Below are positions 12,886 through 23,610 of a stretch of 64,000 nt of DNA, piece after piece. Made by a program: the position numbers and the translations under genes. The stretch lies in NCBI RefSeq assembly GCF_036850765.1, contig NC_089501.1, forward strand, positions 16,282,997 to 16,346,996, given 5' to 3'. The notes under the pieces were generated by a model. That model saw nothing but the letters and a program-made list of their open reading frames with translations. It was not told where the DNA came from and made no database searches. The stretch is from Saccopteryx bilineata. Lineage: Eukaryota; Chordata; Mammalia; Chiroptera; Emballonuridae. Every line of letters begins with the position of its first letter. The stretch's first letter is position 1.

Positions 12886-14467
12886 CAGGTTCTGAAACTT
12901 TTTGAAGTCGGGGCGCATTTAAAATGCTACAAATAATTGGAGGCACACTATATACAAATTTCTTAGAAATATGTTATAATAATTAAGTCAAATATTAAAG
13001 AAATAAAATATAAAGTCTAAGCGTGCTTTTATGGCAATTAAACAAAATAAATATGACAAAACTAAATGTATTCTGACATTAAAAAAACATTTTTATGTTA
13101 CAGTTTTTGAGTTATGCTTTTTAAAATTTGTAAAAAGGAGGGATTAAAAAAATAAAAAAAAACAACAAAGAAGTTATCATTTTATATATATGGATACATT
13201 CTTAGTAAGATTTAGTAAATTCGGCAAGTCCCGGCACAAATGTGTTAAGTTTTTTCATTCTTGTGTTTATGAGAAACATAGGCCTGATATGTCCTAGCGA
13301 TTTCTTCAATGTTTGGGCATATATTTGAAAGGCAAACTCTCATTTCCTCACAATACATTTAAGAATTCCTCTCTTCTTACTCTTAATTGTGTTGAGGATA
13401 GAAAAATCCTAATTCACATAAATAGGATGTTGAAAATTGTAGTAAAATGTTCAAAGCTTTTTTAGATATTGTCACATATTCTTCTTTTATAGAAATCCAA
13501 AAGGCTTCAAGAGACAATTCCTTATGTTTAATCATCAATCACGATCAGTGGATATAGCTGCCAGTTCTTCTGTTAATGTTAAGCCAAAATTACTTGAACC
13601 TTTCATGAATGGGTTTCTAATCCAATAGTATTGTTCAGTGTTAAGTGATGGAAAATGCTATAAATTAAATTCTGCCTGTCAGCCTTCAAGTCCTATTTTA
13701 TTTACACTTAACTTTTGCTCACTTCCAGAATCGGATTCTTCAATATCATGCTTCTTTTTGAGAAATCTATCCATTTTATTTGGGTGTACTTATCTAAAAA
13801 TAATATAATAATGTGTTAATAATAGATATAATAATAATATGTTAACAAAAAGAGCAGTATTTTCATAATGAAATTGTATAATAGAGTAACTATGTTTATT
13901 TTTATATCTGGGCACATGCTGCAAACCAGCATAGCTACTAATTCTAGGTCCTGAGTGGGAATAGTACGGAATTAAAAAAATACAGGGTCGATAGGTCCCT
14001 GTATTGCTGCTGGCAAGAACAAAGCGCTCCCCCAAACTGCATCTTGCTTTATTTCTAGGGCAAAGTGGGCTGTTAGCAAATCAATGAGATCTTTGATCAT
14101 ATTTCCAAGGCAACTCAAGAATATTACCAAGTGCAGAAAACCCCAACCATACATATCATCTTAACTTTACACTAAACAAAGGATAGAAGAAACTGGCTTC
14201 CAGTCTTTCCGGGGAACATGGGGGTAGTGTAAACAACCCAGCACCACAGCTTAACAGCCTGTTACAACCTAATCAGGCAAGTGAGGTGGGGGTTGGGCAG
14301 ACTGTCAATTTACAACCAATTCCCCCACACCTCTGTCCCCCAAAAATCTAAACTCCAAAAACCCTGTTGGATTTTTGGTCTCCAACAGGCACATGTTTCT
14401 CTGGAATACCATAGGGTGCACCTGGAATACCACCAGCGTGCCCTGGCGCACATTTTGAGGAACACTG
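12886..14467 (-). mobile_element. hAT DNA transposon, internally deleted (copy 1)
   Basis: About 1.58 kb, ending on the plus strand at 'GAGGAACACTG' (14457-14467), whose complement matches the 5' end of copy 2 at 15142. The left end reads 'CAGGTTCTGAAAC'. It shares most of its sequence with copy 2 in inverted orientation, including the 'TTTCCGGGGAACATGGGGG' block near 14205. It keeps more of the middle than copy 2, including both N- and C-terminal transposase remnants. The 8-bp flanks no longer match, so the insertion is old or one edge is decayed. Confidence 0.85.
13290..13774 (-). pseudogene. hAT transposase remnant (N-terminal start and C-terminal part)
   Basis: On the minus strand an ATG at 13774 opens a frame beginning MDRFLKKKHD with an acidic/serine stretch, typical of ZBED/SCAND3-type hAT transposase starts. 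It runs about 26 codons before an indel or deletion. Downstream pieces (about 13640-13500) read TEQYYWIRNPF-like sequence, and further down the C-terminal region shared with copy 2 follows. Frames are broken by stops and the central catalytic region is missing, so no active enzyme is possible. Confidence 0.65.
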
Positions 14468-15133
14468 GGCTAGACTGACAGGACTCTATGGTTACCATTC
14501 TGGCTTCCACTGTTCATATCTTAAAGTGGAAGCACAGAAACATCTCATCCATAATCTGTGTTTGAATAGGTCTTACCCTGGGAAGGGTTGAACAAACCTA
14601 CCACAATGGGCTCCTAGAATGTGCAAATGAGCCCACAGAAATGCTACAGCCCTCCAACAACTGAAGCTAAATGGGATGCTGCAGCTTCTTACTAAAGCTT
14701 GCTTTCCAGTTTTATAGAATATAAATTCCAACGCCCTTTTCTCTCTTTCTGCATCAATATTTAGCTACTGTTCTACATTAACAATTATATCCATACTGAG
14801 AAAACATCAACCAACACTAGGCCTTGTATTCAGGACAACTCATTTCCTTTGATTGTTTGTCTCTTTCCTGCTCACCCTTTCAAAGTTCATGGAAGCTAAG
14901 GTGAATCATACTGTTAATTTATGAATTCTTGGGAAAAAGGAGCATGTCTTATTCTCATAATTTAGTATGGTGCCTGACACAGAGTCAGCTCTCAATATAA
15001 GTTTGTTGAATCACTGGCTCTTCACAGGATTGGTAATGAATAGTTACTTTCAGAGAAGCCCTTAAGCTAGACTTTTATTAAGACAGCTGTTACTTCTTGT
15101 TTCTCCTATGTCATCATACACTTTTACCTTTCA
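14468..15133. other. Spacer between inverted hAT copies, with L2-like piece
   Basis: Single-copy-looking sequence of 666 bp separating two head-to-head hAT elements. At about 14940-15010 'TGCCTGACACAGAGTCAGC' and 'CAATATAAGTTTGTTGAATC' resemble the 3' end of an L2/MIR-type element on the plus strand. Confidence 0.45.
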
Positions 15134-15141
15134 GTCTAACC

Positions 15142-16133
15142 CAGTGGTTCTTAAAGTGTGTGCCAGGGCACACTGGTGTGCCCTAGGAGATTGCCAGGTA
15201 CACCCTATGGTATTCCAGAGAAATATGTGCCTGTTGGAGACCAAAAAACCAACAGGGTTTTTGGAGTTTAAAATTTTGGAGGACAGAAGTGTGGGGAATT
15301 GGCTGTAAACTGACAGTCTGCCCAACCCCCCACCTCACTTGCCTGATTAGGTTGCAAAAGGCTGTTAAGCTGTGGTGCTGGGTTGTTTACACTACCCCCC
15401 ATGTTCCCCGGAAAGACTGGAGGCAAGTTTCTTCTATCCTTTTTTTGGTGTAAAGTTAAGATGATATGTATGGTGGGGGTTTTGGATCGATGATAAAACA
15501 TAAGGAATTGTCTCTTGAAGCCTTTTGGATTTCTATAAAAGAAGAATATATGGCAATATCTAAAAAAGCTTTAAACATTTTACTACAATTTGCAACATCC
15601 TATTTATGTGAATTAGGATTTTCTACCCTCAACAATTAAGAGTAAAAAGAGAGGAATTCTTCAATGTACTGATGATAAAATGAGAGTTTGCCTTTTAAAT
15701 ATATGCCCAAACATTGAAGAAATCACTAGGACACATCAGGCTCATGTTTCTCATAAACAAAAGAATGAAAAAACTTAACACATTTGCTCCAGGACCTGCT
15801 GAATTTACTAAATCTTACTAAGAATGTATCTATATATATAAAATGATAACTTCTTTGTTTTTTTATTTTTTTAATCCCTCATTTTACAAATTTTAAAAAG
15901 CATAACTCAAAAAATGTAACATAAAAATGTTTTTTTAATGTCAGAATAAATTTAGTTTTGTCATATTTATTTTGTTTAATTGCCATAAAAGCACGCTTGG
16001 ACTTTATATTTTATTTCTTTAATATTTGACTTAATTATTATAACATATTTCTCAGAAATTTGTATATATTGCGCCTCCAATTATTTGTAGCATTTTAAAT
16101 GTGCCCCAACTTTAAAACATTTGGGGACCACTG
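15142..16133 (+). mobile_element. hAT DNA transposon, internally deleted (copy 2)
   Basis: A 992-bp element with ends CAGTGGTTCTTAAAG and CATTTGGGGACCACTG, bounded by a perfect 8-bp target-site duplication GTCTAACC (15134-15141 and 16134-16141), the hallmark of hAT insertion. Terminal inverted repeats are imperfect. Internal sequence includes a C-terminal transposase remnant. It is inverted relative to copy 1 at 12886-14467, about 670 bp away. Confidence 0.95.
15511..15770 (+). pseudogene. hAT transposase C-terminal remnant
   Basis: From about 15511 the frame reads LEAFWISIKEEY, then a leucine-rich stretch and YLCELGFSTL, the signature of the C-terminal hAT dimerisation region in Charlie/ZBED5/SCAND3-type transposases. 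After about 15638 a shift of frame is needed to continue into IKSKKRG and a CLLNICPNIEEI-like end. The N-terminal BED zinc finger and catalytic core are absent. Domestication is unlikely given the frameshift. Confidence 0.8.
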
Positions 16134-16141
16134 GTCTAACC

Positions 16142-16479
16142 AGTGATAGCAAGATAAACTAATCATCTGAGACCTCCAAACTCTTGCCTTCCCTATTGGC
16201 CAGCGAGCTTTTTAAAGATGGGACTTAAGTACACCTCAGTTCTTTAGCCAGAAACTTTCTGAGATATTTTGGCAAAGACTTACATTTTGATAATTGACAT
16301 TAGTTTTTAACTCTCTAATTTCAGACAATATGTTTTTAGTGCTAATTGAAGACATTTTAATCATTTAATCTGTAAATGACAAACCACCACCAGCAGTACA
16401 TTAACTTCAATATAATATCTAATATTTTTTCATGTTTTCTATGTAACAGCATTATAAAGAGTGCTCTATAGTCATTTAT
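16142..16479. other. Unassigned sequence
   Basis: No gene or repeat recognised. Confidence 0.4.
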
Positions 16480-16645
16480 CTTTTTTTTTTATTCTTCACA
16501 GTAATTCTATCAGATGTGAAAATTGAAGACCTAGAAAGGTTTATGACGTCGGTTTAAGGTGACATGGTCAGAAAATGTTAGAGATGGAATTGGAACCCAT
16601 GACATCTGACTCACTTTTCCATGAACCCCACCACTATTATCTCAC
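16480..16645 (-). mobile_element. MIR fragment
   Basis: Minus-oriented MIR core: 'CACAGTAATTCTATCAGATG', 'GAAGACCTAGAAAGG', 'GGTGACATGGTCAG', 'GGAATTGGAACCCATGACATC' follow the order of the reverse-complement MIR consensus. Strongly diverged. Confidence 0.65.
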
Positions 16646-17087
16646 CAGTCCCCACTAACCACCTTGCTTTGATACCCTGAATACTATTACAACACTCTCC
16701 CAAGTTCCTGATAATTTTCACGCAAATCAGTTATGCTTCCAATTGACCAGCTTTGTTCTCGCCTGACCTCCAGAAATAGTTGTGACTGCAAGTGGGCATA
16801 CATTAAGGTATTTCATGACATTCTTGGCATTTTGTTCAAAGGCACTCTCATGTCTATTGGTAGAGAGTGCCATTTCTTTATAGAATAATTGATTGTGGGA
16901 TGATAGAAAAGGTTTGGTTGCCTTCAGGTAGGTAATGATAACAACTGAGCACTCTATAAACAAAATATAAGTTGTGTAAGAAAAAACTGTTAGGTCTCAA
17001 GATGCCTCATGAGATGGAAAAAAGACACTGCTCTTTGATTTTCTTACTCTAATAGAATATCAGCTTTAAATATGACACTTCTCTTCC

Positions 17088-17088
<1 letters not shown>

Positions 17089-17118
<30 letters not shown>
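17089..17118. repeat. (GT)n microsatellite
   Basis: Uninterrupted GT run of about 15 units. Confidence 0.95.
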
Positions 17119-17121
<3 letters not shown>

Positions 17122-17530
17122 ACAATGGACAAGAGCTATCTGTGTAATATTTCACTGTTTAGATAAATTTATAAAACTGAACATTAAGGTAAAGATTTAT
17201 AGAGAAAAAAATCTAATAAGAAGAAAGCAACTCTTGCAGATAACCATTCCTCTATCCCTCCAATAATGAAGCAAGGACATAGGAATTGAAATTGAAGCAT
17301 CTCTTGACTTTATTGGTGGTAGTGGGGGGGGGAGTGCCTGTGCTTTCAGACTTAAGAGACACTAAAGAATGTCTGAAGCAGAACAGTGACTTTTAAATCT
17401 GATGTTTTTATTAGTTGTAATTTTCTTTAAATAGTCTCCCATTTAATTTCCTCTCTTCTGCATGAGCAGTAGTAATTTATGGACAACTTTTCAACCCACC
17501 AGGTATACTTAGGCCCACTGGAGAATGAAG

Positions 17531-17630
17531 CTGTCTTTGATGTATAGTGAAGGCTTTTATCCAGTGCAGATTCCTGATTCCTGCCTTTGATGTATAGTGA
17601 AGGCTTTTATCCAGTGCAGATTCCTGATTC
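17531..17630. repeat. 50-bp tandem duplication
   Basis: Two adjacent 50-bp units (17531-17580 and 17581-17630), starting CTGTCTTTGA and CTGCCTTTGA, differ at only one position. The sequence after unit 2 (CAGTGCAGAG) again matches the middle of the unit. The near-identity indicates a recent event. Confidence 0.97.
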
Positions 17631-18129
17631 CAGTGCAGAGTAATGGAGAATTTACTTCTCTATTAATAAGTGCTTTTAAACCAGGAAAATCATGCAGGGG
17701 GTTTATACAAAATTCCTTTTCTTGCAAAAGACTCTAAGTTGAGCACTGTTATGGAGGAATAGACAAATGGACTGAATCCAGTAGCTACAAGAGACATTTG
17801 GTAAAGTAAATCAGCACAGTGGGAGTTCCCTCTTCTCAGTGAATCTCAAACTTATTTGAACATTTTTCATTTCATCCGTCAAGACTCTATCAAATATATT
17901 TTCTGTGTTACTCTGTTCATATTGATATTAGAAAGTCTACCTCCTGCTAAATGTGTTTATTTTCACACGACTCTGTGTTCTGTGCTCTGACTCAAGAGAA
18001 ACTTAGAGATATAAAAGCAGAAGCATATTAAGAAAAAGTTTTTGGGTCAATGCTGGATACAGTGTAGGGATAAAATGAGAAACTCTGTACTGGGAATAAG
18101 GAGACCCATGTTTTCCCCTGGTTTATATA

Positions 18130-18300
18130 ATACACTTATTTGTTTATTCATTCACTTATTTATTCATTATTTCATTCTGTCAGTGAGTGGTGAGTCAGTC
18201 AAGATATATTTATTTGGTGCTTATTATATGTCAAGAACACTTAAGGCACAAAGGATGCAGGGATAAAAGGCAGTACTGGTTGGTCACTGCCCTTGGGAAG
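18130..18300 (+). mobile_element. L2-like 3' end fragment
   Basis: Resembles the ancient L2 (or MIR-type) 3' end: 'TTATTTGGTGCTTATTATATG', 'GGATGCAGGGATAAAAGGCAG', 'CACTGCCCTTGGGAAGCTTG'. Family assignment is from memory of the motif order. Confidence 0.5.
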
Positions 18301-18308
18301 CTTGTACT

Positions 18309-18435
18309 TTGACTCTGATACTAACTGGTTGAGTGTCTTTGAAAACAAATCAGTTAATCTCTCTGAAATTCAGTTTCCTCATATATAAATCAGAAAGTTT
18401 ATCAGATGGTGAGTTTTCTATGATTTCAGCTCTTG
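18309..18435 (+). mobile_element. MIR fragment
   Basis: 'GACTCTGATACTAACTGGTTG', 'CAGTTAATCTCTCTGAAATTC', 'AGTTTCCTCATATATAAA' follow the MIR consensus order on the plus strand. Confidence 0.75.
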
Positions 18436-18458
18436 ATTAGGTATTACAACTCAATCCT

Positions 18459-18478
18459 AAAATTTGATTTTTTTAAAT
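18459..18478. repeat. Target-site duplication of L1-1, left copy
   Basis: AAAATTTGATTTTTTTAAAT; the partner at 24726-24746 differs by one T in the homopolymer. Together they bracket the minus-strand LINE-1. Confidence 0.7.
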
Positions 18479-18677
18479 TTATTATTAATTTTAATGGGGT
18501 GACATTGAAAAATCAGGGTACATAGGTTCAGAGAAAACATCTCCAGATTATTTTGACATTTGATTATGTTGCATACCCATCACAAAAAATCAAATTGTCT
18601 TCTATCACCTTCTATCTGGTTTTCACCTCCCCCCCCCATAACCACCACCCTTTTGTCCATGTCTCTGAGTCTTGTTT

Positions 18678-21600
18678 TTATGTCCCACCTATGTATGGAA
18701 TCATATAGTCCTTAGTTTTTTCTGATTTACTTATTTCACTCAGTATAATGTTATCAAGGTCCAACCATGTTGTTGTAAATGATCCAATGCCATCATTTCT
18801 TATGGCTGAGTAGTATTCCATAGTATATATGTACCAAAGCTTTTTAATCCACTTGTTCACTGACGGACACTTGGGCTGTTTCCAGATCTTTGCTATTGTG
18901 AACAATGCTGCCATAAACATGGGGGTGCATTTCTCCTTTTGAAACAGTGCTATGGTGTTCTTGGGGTATATGCCTAAAAGTGGTATAGCTGGGTCCAAAG
19001 GCAGTTCGATTTTTAATTATTTGAGTAATCTCCATACTGTTTTCCATAGTGGCTGCACCAGTCTGCATTTCCACCAGCAGAGCAGGAGGGTTCCCTTTTC
19101 TCCACATACTCGCCAGCACTTATTCTGTGTTGTTTTGTTGATGAGTGCCATTCTGACTGGTGTGAAGTGATATCTCATTGTGGTTTTAATTTGCATTTCT
19201 CTAATGATTGGTGCTGTTGAGCATTTTTTCATATGCCTATTGGCCATCTGTATGTCCTCTTTGGACAAGTGTCTATTCATTTCTTTTGCCCATTTTTTGA
19301 TTGGATCGTTTGTCTTCCTGGTGTTGAGTTTTACAAGTTCTTTATAAAGTTTGGTTATTAACCCCTTATCAGACATATTGTCAAATATGTTCTCCCATTG
19401 TGTAGTTTGTCTTTTTATTCTGTTCTTATTGTCTTTAGCTGTGCAAAAGCTTATTGGTTTGATATAGTCCCATTTGTTTATCCTGTCTTTTATTTCACTT
19501 GCCATTGGAGATAAATCGACAAATATATGGCTGTGATAGACGTCGGACAGCTTACTGCCTATGTTTTCTTCTAAGATGCTTATGGTTTCACGGCTTACAT
19601 TTAAGTCTTTTATTCATTTTGAGTTTATTTTTGTGAATGGTGTAAGTTGGTGGTCTAGTTTTATTTTTTGCAGGTAGCTGTCCAATTTTCCCAACACCAT
19701 TTGTTAAAGAGGCTGTCTTTACTCCATTGTATGGTCTTACCTCATTTGTCAAATATCAGTTGTCCATAAAGGTATAGGTTTATTTCTGGGTTCTCTGTTC
19801 TGTTCCATTGATCTATATGCCAGTTCTTATGCCAGTACCAAGCTGTTTAAGGACAATGGCCTTGTAGTATAACTTGATATCAGGAAGTGTGATACTTCCC
19901 AGTTTATTCTCCTTTTCAAGATTGCTGAAGCTAATCATATTCTTTTCTGGTTCCATATAAATTTTTGGAATATTTTTCTATATTTTTAAAGTATGTCATT
20001 GGTATTTGAATTGGTATTGCATTGAATTTATAAATTGCTTTGGGTAATATAAACATTTTAATGATGTTTATTCATCCTAACCATGAGTATGGTATATGCT
20101 TCCACTTGTTTGTATCTTCCTTGATTTTTTTTAAAATTTTTATTTATTTATTTTTTACAGAGACAGAGAATGAGTCAGAGAGAGGGATAGACAGGGACAG
20201 ACAGACAGGAACGGAGAGAGATGAGAAGCATCAATCATTAGTTTTTCATTGTGCATTGCAACACCTTAGTTGTTCATTGATTGCTTTCTCACATGTGCCT
20301 TGACCGCGGGCCTTCAGCAGACCGAGCAACCCCTTGCTGGAGCCAGCGACCTTGGGTCCAAGCTGGTGAGCCTCGCTCAAACCAGATGAGCCCTCAAGCT
20401 GGTGACCTTGGGGTCTCAAACCTGGGTCCTCAGCATCCCAGTCCGACGCTCTATCCACTGCGCCACCACCAGGTCAGGCCCTTGATTTTTTTTTATCAAT
20501 GTTTTATAATTTTCAAAATACAAGTCTTTAATCTCCTTGGTTAAATTTACTCCTAGGTACTTTATTTTTTTGGTTGAAATAGTGAAGGGGATTGTTTCCT
20601 TAATTTCTCTTTCTGACAGTTCATTGTTCGTGTATAAAAATGCCTCTGATTTCTGAGTATTAATTTTATATCCTGTCATCTTGCTGAATTCATTTATCAG
20701 GTCCAGTAGTGTTTTGACTGACTTTAGAGTTTTCTATATACAATAGCATATCATCTGCAATTAATGATAGTTTTACTTTTTCTTTTCCAATTAGGATGCC
20801 TTTTACTTTTTCTTCTTGTTTGATTGCTGTGGCTTGGACTTCCAGAACTATGTTGAATAAGAGTGGTGAAATGGGGAACCCCTGCCTTGTTCCTGACCTT
20901 AAGGGGATTGCTTTTAATTTTTGCCCATTGAGTATGATGTTGTCTGTGGGTTTGTCATAGATAGCTTGTATTATGTCAATGTATGTTCCCTGTATTTCCA
21001 CTTTGCTGAGAGTTTTGATCATGAATGGGTGCTGGATTTTATCAAATGCTTTTTCGGCATCTATTGAAATTATCATGTGGTTTTACTCCTTCCTTTTGTT
21101 TATGTGAATTGATTGATTTGTGAATATTGTAGCAGCCTTGCCTTCCCACAATAAATCCCACTTTATCATGATGTATGATTTTTTTAATATATTGCTGGAT
21201 TTGGTTTGCTAATATTTTGTTGAGGATTTTTGCATCTAAATTCATCAGGGATATTGGCCTATAATTTTCTTTCTTTGTGTTTTCTTTGCCTGGTTTTGGA
21301 ATCAGAATTATGCTCGCCTCATAAAAGGAGTCTGGAAGTCTTCCTTTCTCTTGAATTTTTTGAAATAGCTTGAGAATAAGAGTTAGTTCTTCTTTGATTA
21401 TTTGGTAGAATTCACTTGTGAAGCCATCAGGTCCAGGACTTTTCTTTGTTGGGAGTGTTTTGATAACTGTTTCAATCTCATTTGTTGTAATCGGTCTGTT
21501 TAGGTTTTCTGATTCTTCCAGATTAATACTTGGAAGATTATATGTTTCAAGGAATTTGTCCATTTTATCTAGGTTGTCTAAGTTTTTGGTATATAGTTCT

Positions 21601-21950
21601 TCATAGTATTTTCTTACAATATTTTGCATTTCTGTTGTGTCAATTTTTATTTCTCCACTCTCATTTCTAATTTTATTTATTTGAGTCCTCTCTCTTTTTT
21701 TCTTGGTGAGTCTGGGTAAAGGCTCATCGATCTTGTTTCCTTTTCAGAGAACCAGCTCCTGGTTTCATTGATCCTCTGTATTGTTTCTTTAGGCTCTACG
21801 TCATTTATTTCCACTCTGATCTTTCTTATTTCCTTCCTTCTACTACCTCTGGGCTTTACTTGCTGTTCTTTTTCTAGTTCTTTTAGATGCAGGGTCATTT
21901 GATCCATTTGCATTTAAGGTTATTATTGATATGTAGTTGTTTATTGCCAT
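18678..21950 (-). pseudogene. L1-1 ORF2 (reverse transcriptase), endonuclease deleted
   Basis: On the minus strand an ATG at 21950 starts the usual ORF2 N-terminus (MAINNYISIITLN). After about 14 codons the frame jumps, out of phase, to sequence just before the reverse transcriptase. The RT follows in pieces: KSPGPDGF near 21430, IILIPKPGK near 21310, [14 protein letters not shown] near 21060 and [10 protein letters not shown] near 20770, the last being the catalytic box with I in place of the usual F/Y. The C-terminal part reads through CTPMFMAALFTIAKIWKQPK to YMIPYIGGT. A SINE splits it at 20479, and frameshifts occur near 21070 and 19017. Clearly non-functional. Confidence 0.93.
20133..20479 (-). 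mobile_element. Long tRNA-derived SINE inserted in L1-1 ORF2
   Basis: Same family as 1491-1805: the minus-strand head is at the right end ('GGCCTGACCTGGTGGTGGCG'), with B-box-like 'GGTTTGAGACCC', 'CTGAAGGCCCGCGGTCAAGG', and a left tail of GACAGA/TTTTA repeats. Target-site duplications CCTTGATTTTTTT lie at 20119-20131 and 20480-20492. It interrupts L1-1 and is therefore younger. Confidence 0.95.
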
Positions 21951-22007
21951 TTTATTCTTTAATATTGTATTCCTCTTTTTCTATATTCGTTTCCCCCTTT
22001 GATCTGT

Positions 22008-22925
22008 TTACAGCAGGCCTCTTAGCATATCTTGCAGCATTTGTTTATTTGTAGTGAATTCATTGAATTTATTTTTGTCTGGGAAGCTTTTAATTTCTCC
22101 TTCAATTTTAAATAATAGCCTTGCTGTATAAAGTAGTCTTGGTTGTAGGCTCTTGTTCTGCATTACTTTGAGTATTTCTTGTCATTCCCTTCTGGCATCA
22201 AGTGTTTTTGTTGAGAAGTCAGATGTCATCCTTATGGGGGCTCCTTTGTAGGTGATAACCTTTTTTCTCAAGCAGCTTTTAATATTTTCTCTTTATCTCT
22301 TAGCTTTGGTATTTTAATTATGATGTGTTTTGGTGTAGATTTTTTGGGTTTCTCTTTAATGAAGTTCTCTGTGCTTCTTGAACTTGTGAGATGTTTTCCT
22401 GCATTAATTTAGGGAAGTTTTCAGCTATAATATGGTTGAACAAAGTCTCTATCCCTTGTTGTTTCTCTTCTTCTTCAGGAACCCCTATTATGCAGATATT
22501 ATTTCTTTTTATGTTGTCACAGAGCTCTCTTACAGTTTCCTGAGACTTTTTGAGTCTCTTTTATTTTTTCTGCTCTGCTTCTGTGCCTTCATTTATCTTG
22601 TCCTCTAACTCACTGATTCGATCCTCAGTTTCATTCTTCCTGCTTTTAATTCCTTCCATTGTGGTCTTCATTTCAGATATTGTATTTGTCATTTCTGATT
22701 GATTCTTTTTTTAATTATTTTAATGTCCTTTTTTATATTTGCTATGTTTTTATTTTTATTTAGGTGTTTGTAATGACCATCTATTGTTGTTCTAAGATCT
22801 TTGAGCATCCTAACAATCATTATTTTAAGCTCTGCATCTGGTAATTTGGTTATATCTGACTCATTCAGGTCCTTTTCTGGGGATTTTTGTTGATTCATTT
22901 GTGTTGCATTTCTCTGCCTTCCCAT
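22008..22925 (-). pseudogene. L1-1 ORF1 (RNA-binding protein)
   Basis: ATG at 22925 starts MGRQRNATQMNQQKSPEKDL, the characteristic L1 ORF1p start. A coiled-coil region rich in K/I follows until a stop near 22689. Further down, C-terminal domain pieces remain (plus-strand 'CTTGTCATTCCCTTCTGGC' near 22180 encodes the conserved ARR.WQEI region when reversed). The likely original stop is near 22008. ORF1p normally coats L1 RNA as a trimer; this copy has lost the frame. Confidence 0.88.
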
Positions 22926-23176
22926 TTTGTCTGTGTATAAGAAGGGTGTGGCCACTGGAGTCCAATGGGTGTGGCCTCTGTGATCCCTAGGTGTGGTCTG
23001 TGTGCTGCCAGCCAACCCCTCTGCCGCTACTGCCTAGGGCATTCTGGTATGAGCATTGCTGGTGCCAGCCCACTGATGCTGTCGCTGTGGTTTCCACCTC
23101 TCCTCCACGGGAGGAACTGTGATCTTGAGCCCAGCTCTAGAAGCCTCAGCAGCCTCTGCCATTGCCCCGCCCTGCA

Positions 23177-23610
23177 GGTGGGGTTATGCACCTTGGGCAG
23201 GTGTGAGCACCTTTGCTCAGCTGTGGGTCTCTGCCTGTTCCCAGGTTTTTGCCCCACCCCACAGGAGAAGCCGTCTCCCGGGTCAGCTGCAAGCCTTGGC
23301 TCCGTGGGTCAGGTGGGGCTGCACACCCACACTCAGTCATGGGTGTCTGCCTATTCTGGGCTTTTGCCCTGCCCCCACAGGAGGAGCCGGCTCTGGTCTG
23401 CTGCAAACCTTGGCTTCATGGGCTGGGTGGGGCTGCATGCCCACACTCAGTCGTAGGACTCTGCCTGTTTGGACTTTCTTCCCCACCCCTGTGAGAGGAG
23501 CCAGCTAGTGCATCGGTTCCACAGGCTGGGAGAGGTTGCGTGCCAGCGCACACTTGTTCAGCAGCGGGTCTTCACCCCTTCTGGGACTCCCACCCTTCCC
23601 CTGCAGGTAG
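23177..23610. repeat. Imperfect ~105-135-bp tandem units in L1-1 5' UTR
   Basis: The motif GGTGGGG(C/T)T..GCA recurs at 23177, 23312, 23426 and, more diverged, near 23530. 'CTGCCTGTTCCCAGG', 'CTGCCTATTCTGGGC' and 'CTGCCTGTTTGGACT' recur in step with it, as do 'CACAGGAGAAGCCG', 'CACAGGAGGAGCCGG' and 'GAGAGGAGCCAGC'. Spacing is 135, 114 and about 104 bp. Confidence 0.8.

Larger units (their letters stand above)
16646..18129. other. Unassigned sequence with microsatellite and tandem duplication
   Basis: No gene seen. It contains a (GT)n run at 17089-17118 and the 50-bp duplication at 17531-17630. Short frames at 16727-16963 (minus) and 17072-17266 (plus) have no recognisable domain. Confidence 0.45.

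Noticed and set aside
18678..21629. Long minus-strand frames with clear reverse transcriptase similarity, considered as a possible intact or host-adopted RT gene
   Set aside because: Frameshifts, an inserted SINE and the deleted endonuclease show it to be a dead L1.
22965..23508. Several overlapping proline/tryptophan-rich open frames of 90-160 codons on both strands
   Set aside because: They lie in the GC-rich 5' UTR of L1-1 with tandem units; GC content lowers stop frequency and no domain is visible.
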